Shown: piece by piece, positions 59,672 through 64,000 of the stretch
Layout: every line of letters begins with the position of its first letter
How positions within the stretch are numbered: position 1 is the stretch's first letter
Assembly: GCF_001679485.1 (NCBI RefSeq)
Contig: NZ_LZOZ01000014.1
Span: 62,001 to 126,000, forward strand
DNA length: 64,000 nucleotides
Direction: 5' to 3'
DNA from: Haemophilus sp. CCUG 60358
Lineage (GTDB): Bacteria > Pseudomonadota > Gammaproteobacteria > Enterobacterales > Pasteurellaceae
Position numbers and translations under genes: made by a program
The notes under the pieces: model-generated
Seen by the model: only the letters and a program-made list of their open reading frames with translations
The model's database searches: none
What the model was told of the DNA's origin: nothing

Positions 59672-59715
59672 GCTTGGTCAAACTTTTACAACATTAAAGC
59701 CAACTTTGGAAAAAG

Positions 59716-59791
59716 TGGTGGGCGATACCGGTCTCGAACCAGTGACCCCCTCCTTGTAAGGGAGGTGCTCTCCCAACTGAGCTAATCGCCC
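59716..59791 (-). tRNA. tRNA-Val (anticodon UAC), copy 1 in transcript order
   Basis: 76 nt with encoded CCA, first of four after the promoter at 59810-59837. The spacer to the next copy is 44 nt. Confidence 0.98.
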
Positions 59792-59809
59792 TTAATGTTG
59801 TGGATTGGC

Positions 59810-59837
59810 ATTATAAGTATAATGAGATTTCAGTCAA
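59810..59837 (-). promoter_or_regulatory. Promoter of the tRNA-Val cluster
   Basis: On the minus strand: TTGACT (59837-59832), a 16-bp spacer, TATAAT (59815-59810), then a GCC discriminator typical of stable-RNA promoters. It is 19 bp before the first tRNA. Confidence 0.8.
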
Positions 59838-59963
59838 TATATTTTTATGAAAAAGCGTCTAGTTGTTGCAAAAATAGGCATAAAATCAGATTTTTTATTT
59901 AGAAGTCACGCAAGTCGTAGTAAAATAAAGGTAATTTTTGTAAATGAATAGGTTATTAAGAAA

Positions 59964-61406
59964 ATGAAAATTGATCCTCCTTTTGAATTAGATCCGAATG
60001 TCAAAGTACGTACGCGTTTTGCCCCAAGTCCGACAGGTTATTTGCACGTAGGTGGCGCACGTACAGCCCTTTATTCTTGGTTATTTGCAAAACATAACAA
60101 TGGTGAGTTTGTACTACGTATTGAAGATACTGATTTGGAGCGTTCTACACCAGAAGCAACAGCGGCAATCATTGAAGGGATGGAGTGGTTAAACCTTGCT
60201 TGGGAGCATGGTCCTTATTATCAAACCAAACGCTTTGATCGTTACAATCAAGTGATTGATGAAATGATTGAGCAAGGCTTGGCTTATCGTTGCTATTGCT
60301 CTAAAGAGCGCCTAGAAGAATTACGTCATACACAAGAGCAAAACAAAGAAAAACCACGTTATGACCGTCATTGTTTACATGATCATAATCATGCAGCAGA
60401 GGAGCCACATGTTGTACGTTTTAAAAACCCAACAGAAGGTTCAGTTGTGTTTGATGATGCAGTGCGTGGTCGTATTGAAATCAGCAACAGTGAATTAGAT
60501 GATTTAATTATTCGTCGTACCGATGGTTCACCAACCTACAACTTCTGTGTGGTAGTGGATGACTGGGATATGGGCATTACTCACGTTGTGCGTGGTGAAG
60601 ACCATATTAACAACACCCCGCGTCAAATTAATATCTTAAAAGCGTTAGGCGCACCAATTCCAGTATATGCGCACGTTTCCATGATTAATGGTGATGATGG
60701 TCAAAAACTCTCAAAACGTCATGGTGCGGTAAGTGTGATGCAATATCGTGATGACGGTTATTTACCTGAAGCCTTAATCAACTATCTTGTTCGTTTAGGT
60801 TGGGGTCATGGTGACCAAGAGATCTTTACACGTGAAGAAATGATTAAATTCTTCGAATTAGATCATGTGAGTAAGTCAGCGAGTGCATTTAACACTGAAA
60901 AATTATTGTGGTTAAATCACCATTACATTCGTGAGTTACCACCTGAATATGTGGCCAAACACCTTGCATGGCACTATAAAGATCAAGGTATTGATACTTC
61001 AAATGGTCCAGCGTTAACAGAAATCGTGACAATGCTTGCAGAACGTTGCAAAACTTTAAAAGAAATGGCATCAGCAAGCCGTTATTTCTTCGAAGAGTTT
61101 GAAAGCTTTGATGAAGCGGCAGTGAAGAAACACTTTAAAGCAGCAGCGATTGAACCACTTGAAAAAGTAAAAGAAAAATTGACCGCACTTTCTAGCTGGG
61201 ATTTACATTCTACGCATGAAGCGATTGAACAAACCGCGGCTGAATTAGAAGTGGGTATGGGAAAAGTCGGGATGCCATTACGCGTAGCAGTAACAGGCTC
61301 AGGTCAATCACCTTCTATGGATGTGACATTAGTGGGTATCGGTCGTGAACGTGTGTTAGCGCGCATCCAACGTGCCATTGATTTTATTAAATCTCAAAAC
61401 GCTTAA
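59964..61406 (+). CDS. gltX: Glutamyl-tRNA synthetase
   Basis: Charges tRNA-Glu. 480 residues, class I. The HIGH-type motif is [16 protein letters not shown] (about 19-34) and KLSKRHG is the KMSKS-type motif. A Cys-rich segment ([10 protein letters not shown] through [11 protein letters not shown]) is the likely zinc site. The start [20 protein letters not shown] carries about twelve residues more before the conserved core than many GltX proteins. An ATG at 59964 is the only good start. tRNA-Ala follows 82 bp downstream. Confidence 0.95.
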   Translation: MKIDPPFELDPNVKVRTRFAPSPTGYLHVGGARTALYSWLFAKHNNGEFVLRIEDTDLERSTPEATAAIIEGMEWLNLAWEHGPYYQTKRFDRYNQVIDEMIEQGLAYRCYCSKERLEELRHTQEQNKEKPRYDRHCLHDHNHAAEEPHVVRFKNPTEGSVVFDDAVRGRIEISNSELDDLIIRRTDGSPTYNFCVVVDDWDMGITHVVRGEDHINNTPRQINILKALGAPIPVYAHVSMINGDDGQKLSKRHGAVSVMQYRDDGYLPEALINYLVRLGWGHGDQEIFTREEMIKFFELDHVSKSASAFNTEKLLWLNHHYIRELPPEYVAKHLAWHYKDQGIDTSNGPALTEIVTMLAERCKTLKEMASASRYFFEEFESFDEAAVKKHFKAAAIEPLEKVKEKLTALSSWDLHSTHEAIEQTAAELEVGMGKVGMPLRVAVTGSGQSPSMDVTLVGIGRERVLARIQRAIDFIKSQNA

Positions 61407-61443
61407 TATTTAGGCTGATAAGCGGGATTTGATTATTTCAATA

Positions 61444-61472
61444 TTGACAGTTTATCAGCCGAAATTTATCAT
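61444..61472 (+). promoter_or_regulatory. Promoter of tRNA-Ala
   Basis: TTGACA (61444-61449, perfect -35), exactly 17 bp, TATCAT (61467-61472). It lies 16 bp before the tRNA 5' end. Confidence 0.75.
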
Positions 61473-61487
61473 AGCTCTTGCGTTATT

Positions 61488-61564
<77 letters not shown>

Positions 61565-61573
61565 AATTTAAAA

Positions 61574-61608
61574 CTTTGAAACTTAAAGTGAGTTTCAAGG
61601 TTTTTTCT
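61574..61608 (+). terminator. Terminator after tRNA-Ala
   Basis: CTTTGAAACT (61574-61583), loop TAAAGTG, AGTTTCAAGG (61591-61600), then TTTTTTCTTT. One T-G pair in the stem. Confidence 0.8.
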
Positions 61609-61619
61609 TTATAACGAAT

Positions 61620-62366
61620 CTACATTTCTTTTAGATAATTCAAGCCTAATCCATTCATTTGTCGCATAATCCAACTTTGTTTTTTACGAACTAACGCACT
61701 AGGCTTATTTACTTTATAGATGATAGGGTTTGGTAAAACCGCTGCGAGTAATGCCGCTTCTGATTGAGTTAAATTTTTTGCTGATTTTTTGAAGTAATAG
61801 CGACTAGCTGCTTCTACACCAAAGATACCATTACCAAATTCTGCGATGTTCAAATACACTTCTAAAATGCGTTCTTTGGACCAAAAGATTTCCATTAATG
61901 CTGTTGTGGGAACTTCTAATCCTTTGCGAAACCAACTTTGTCCATGCCAGAGAACGAGGTTTTTTGCTGTTTGTTGAGAAATCGTTGAGGCACCTCGGGT
62001 TCGGCGAGATTTTTCATTAAATTTAAAGGCCTTTTGAATCGCTTCAAAATCAAAGCCCCAGTGGTTTGGAAATTTTTGATCTTCAGCGGCAATCACTGCA
62101 AGTTGCATATTTGGTGAGATTTCATCAAGGCTCACCCAATCGTATTTGATTGAATAGCTGAAATCCAACTGTAATAAGTGCCCAATTTTTTGCTGTGCCA
62201 TATAGGCAGAGAAGGGAACAGGGATAAAGCGGAAGCAAATGAAAAATGCCAGGATTGCGAGAGAAAAACGCCACGCAACCCGTTGCCAATTTTTTTTCCA
62301 CCAAGATGGGTGAAAAAGAGGTAAAAGTGCGGTCAAAATTCGCTTAGTTTTTTGCAGCTTGCTCAT
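61620..62366 (-). CDS. mtgA: Monofunctional peptidoglycan transglycosylase MtgA
   Basis: Polymerises lipid II into glycan strands without a penicillin-binding domain. 248 residues with one N-terminal membrane helix (about 31-50, [19 protein letters not shown]). The GT51 catalytic Glu is in [16 protein letters not shown], followed by [16 protein letters not shown] and [20 protein letters not shown]. The start at 62366 overlaps the end of trpR by 23 bp, implying co-transcription. Confidence 0.94.
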   Translation of the reverse strand: MSKLQKTKRILTALLPLFHPSWWKKNWQRVAWRFSLAILAFFICFRFIPVPFSAYMAQQKIGHLLQLDFSYSIKYDWVSLDEISPNMQLAVIAAEDQKFPNHWGFDFEAIQKAFKFNEKSRRTRGASTISQQTAKNLVLWHGQSWFRKGLEVPTTALMEIFWSKERILEVYLNIAEFGNGIFGVEAASRYYFKKSAKNLTQSEAALLAAVLPNPIIYKVNKPSALVRKKQSWIMRQMNGLGLNYLKEM

Positions 62367-62652
62367 CGAGTTGGCTTTTCACCCAGTTTATAAAATCCGG
62401 ATCCATTGTTTTGAGCATATTAGAACCACGAGTAATGGTTGCCGCACTGGTATTGAGATTTTGTTGAATCTCTCGTTGTGAGAGATTTTTATCCAATAAC
62501 TGCGCCACGATTTGTAAACGTAAACCCACTGCATCACGCTCATCTGGCGTGAGCAGAAGCGTTAATAAATCTTGTGCTTTTCCTTGTTCAAACGCGGCTT
62601 GCAAGGTCGCGAGGAAAGCATTCCATTGTTCTAAATTGCGACTAATATACAT
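62344..62652 (-). CDS. trpR: Trp operon repressor TrpR
   Basis: Dimeric helix-turn-helix repressor with tryptophan as corepressor. 102 residues. The conserved [22 protein letters not shown] leads to the reader helix region [24 protein letters not shown]. It is upstream of mtgA with a 23 bp overlap. An operator-like element 11-41 bp before its start suggests autorepression. A second match lies in front of mtr. Confidence 0.96.
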   Translation of the reverse strand: MYISRNLEQWNAFLATLQAAFEQGKAQDLLTLLLTPDERDAVGLRLQIVAQLLDKNLSQREIQQNLNTSAATITRGSNMLKTMDPDFINWVKSQLDEQAAKN

Positions 62653-62662
62653 ATCAACAATC

Positions 62663-62693
62663 CTATACTATTAAACTAGTGCGACTAGTATAG
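62663..62693 (-). promoter_or_regulatory. TrpR-type operator in front of trpR
   Basis: Inverted repeat CTATACTA (62663-62670) / TAGTATAG (62686-62693) with two ACTAGT hexamers inside (62675-62680, 62684-62689). TACTATTAAACTAGTGCG (62666-62683) matches 14 of 18 bases of the E. coli trp operator as I recall it. A minus-strand TATACT (62692-62687) lies within, and the element overlaps the slt stop codon. Confidence 0.7.
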
Positions 62694-64000
62694 CCGATCG
62701 TATTCCTCTTTGCTAAAGGTTTGTAATTTTTCTTTGTCTTGTAGGTGTTGATAGTAAAAATCGTAAGTTAATACGTTTTGAACATAACCTCGCGTTTCAA
62801 AGAACGGAATAGAGGCAATAAATTCATCCATGGCCAATTTGCCATTGGCTCTCGCAAGCCATTTTTCTACACGGCTTGCTCCCGCATTATAGGCGGAGGC
62901 GATCAAAATGCGGTTATTAGGGTATTTAGCATTTAACTCATTTAAGTGAGCCGTACCGAGTAAAATATTATTAAGCGGTTTGAATAAATCTAACTCTCCA
63001 TTATAAGGAAGTTGCTGATTTTCTGCCGTTTTTTGCGCGGTACTTGGTAATAGCTGCATTAATCCTCGCGCATTTGCGGAAGATTGTGCCATTGGATTCC
63101 AAGCACTTTCTTGGCGAGCAATTGCCATCGCAAAAGTTTTGGTTACACGATTATCCACAATCGCTTGAGGTTCCGTTTCGCTGAGATTCACATTACTGAG
63201 AGCAATATCAAAATATTGACTATAAGCATTTGGTAAACGTAATCCGATATAATCCCATGCTTTCGCAATAATCGACCCATCCACACCTAATTCAAACCAA
63301 TTTTGTTCATTCGCATATTGGCTTAAAGCAATCTGTAGTTGTTCTTCTTGCGATAATTTTTCTAACAGAAAACGCCAACGTTGTTTGGCAGCGCCTAATC
63401 GATCTAATTGACGTAATTCAGCAATTTCTGCGAGCTCTGGTTGAAATTTTTTATATTCATGTGCCCAGTAGGGATCGGAAATACTCCGCGCGACATATAA
63501 TTCTGCTTGACCGAAATCATATCCTGCGCCACGATTTTCAGGATATAATTTTGCTGTCGCTAACATTGGGTAGAATCCGCGTTCGTTGCTTAATTCAGAG
63601 AATATTTCTTTGGCTTTTGTGACATTCTCTTTTTCGAGTGCTTTCCCCATCCAATAACGCCATTCTTGTTTTTGCTTCGCTTCATTGGAAAGGGCATTCA
63701 ACCAACCTAATAAATCCGTTTTTTGCCAAATAGCCGTACGCAAACGACGTTCAATGAGGTTATCGGCATTCAGTTTTAGGATTTCTTGATCGCGCCATTG
63801 CACAAAGTTGGGGCTTTCGTTATCAAAGAAACGGCTAATAAAGGCGATTTTCCAATCACGTAATTCAGTTTCGTTTAATTGCCAAGTCTTCGCCCATTGC
63901 TCGTAAGGGGTGAAGGTTGGCTCATTCATATTTTCTGGAATAGTACGCAGATAACGAGCAAAACCGAGCACTACGACAAATTTATTGGTGATTTTATTCG
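62685..64000 (-). CDS. slt: Soluble lytic murein transglycosylase, N-terminus beyond window
   Basis: Periplasmic enzyme that cleaves glycan strands to 1,6-anhydromuramyl products. About 438 codons are visible. The frame stays open to base 64000, so the signal peptide and first superhelix are outside. The visible part has a helical U-domain, then the GH23 catalytic domain: catalytic Glu in ARQESAWNPMAQSSANARGLMQLLPST, AYNAGASRVEKW and ETRGYVQNVLTYDFYY. It is followed by trpR, the same order as in other gammaproteobacteria. Confidence 0.93.
   Translation of the reverse strand, partial: NKITNKFVVVLGFARYLRTIPENMNEPTFTPYEQWAKTWQLNETELRDWKIAFISRFFDNESPNFVQWRDQEILKLNADNLIERRLRTAIWQKTDLLGWLNALSNEAKQKQEWRYWMGKALEKENVTKAKEIFSELSNERGFYPMLATAKLYPENRGAGYDFGQAELYVARSISDPYWAHEYKKFQPELAEIAELRQLDRLGAAKQRWRFLLEKLSQEEQLQIALSQYANEQNWFELGVDGSIIAKAWDYIGLRLPNAYSQYFDIALSNVNLSETEPQAIVDNRVTKTFAMAIARQESAWNPMAQSSANARGLMQLLPSTAQKTAENQQLPYNGELDLFKPLNNILLGTAHLNELNAKYPNNRILIASAYNAGASRVEKWLARANGKLAMDEFIASIPFFETRGYVQNVLTYDFYYQHLQDKEKLQTFSKEEYDRLY

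Noticed and set aside
59439..59681. 80-residue minus-strand ORF with repeated AISSVGRAPPLQGGGHWFETG
   Set aside because: It is a translation of the tRNA-Val genes, a well-known false ORF.

Overview
The window is a chromosomal segment of a Pasteurellaceae bacterium, most likely a Haemophilus close to H. influenzae / H. parainfluenzae. The evidence is about fifty exact copies of the Haemophilus-type DNA uptake signal AAGTGCGGT on both strands, an AT-rich base composition, and gene blocks (rpsB-tsf, the bamA/lpx cluster, ure-groE, ygfB-pepP) arranged as in that genus. The species is an inference. I see no prophage, insertion sequence, CRISPR array or rRNA gene.

Region by region: 1-11.8 kb holds trmB (cut by the window edge), priA, ftsN, an AcrR-AcrA-AcrB efflux operon, a LoiP-type protease, the tryptophan permease mtr and a small methyltransferase. 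11.9-16.9 kb is the translation block rpsB-tsf, pyrH and frr, with a phosphoethanolamine-transferase-like gene facing away from pyrH. 16.9-28.5 kb is one long envelope block, dxr-uppS-cdsA-rseP-bamA-skp-lpxD-fabZ-lpxA-lpxB-rnhB. It covers isoprenoid and phospholipid precursors, outer-membrane protein assembly and lipid A. 28.5-31.1 kb has an SLC13-type permease and a DJ-1/PfpI gene broken by one stop codon. 31.1-39.2 kb, on the minus strand, is ureABC-[two foreign ORFs]-ureEFGH followed by aspA. groES-groEL diverge from it, followed by ygfB, pepP and a universal stress gene.

44-58 kb contains alaS-csrA, galU, aqpZ, metJ, a copper module (cueR divergent from copZ-copA), cpxRA, bamE, yejK and yejL-yejM. 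58-64 kb contains an uncharacterised amidohydrolase, four identical tRNA-Val(UAC) genes, gltX, tRNA-Ala(GGC), mtgA, trpR and the C-terminal part of slt.

The sequence shows several regulatory links: a TrpR-type operator at both trpR and mtr, a MerR-class 19-bp-spacer promoter between cueR and copZ, a dyad upstream of acrR, a CRP/FNR-like site upstream of aspA, and an rpsB leader plus an rpsB/tsf attenuator.

I did not find a clearly new biological system. The most unusual area is the 8.7 kb from about 30.0 to 38.7 kb. It lacks exact AAGTGCGGT, carries four copies of a one-base variant (AAGAGCGGT) and one Actinobacillus-type ACAAGCGGT, and contains a urease operon interrupted by a glutathione-S-transferase-like gene and an AT-rich coiled-coil membrane ORF. 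This looks like a horizontally exchanged block.
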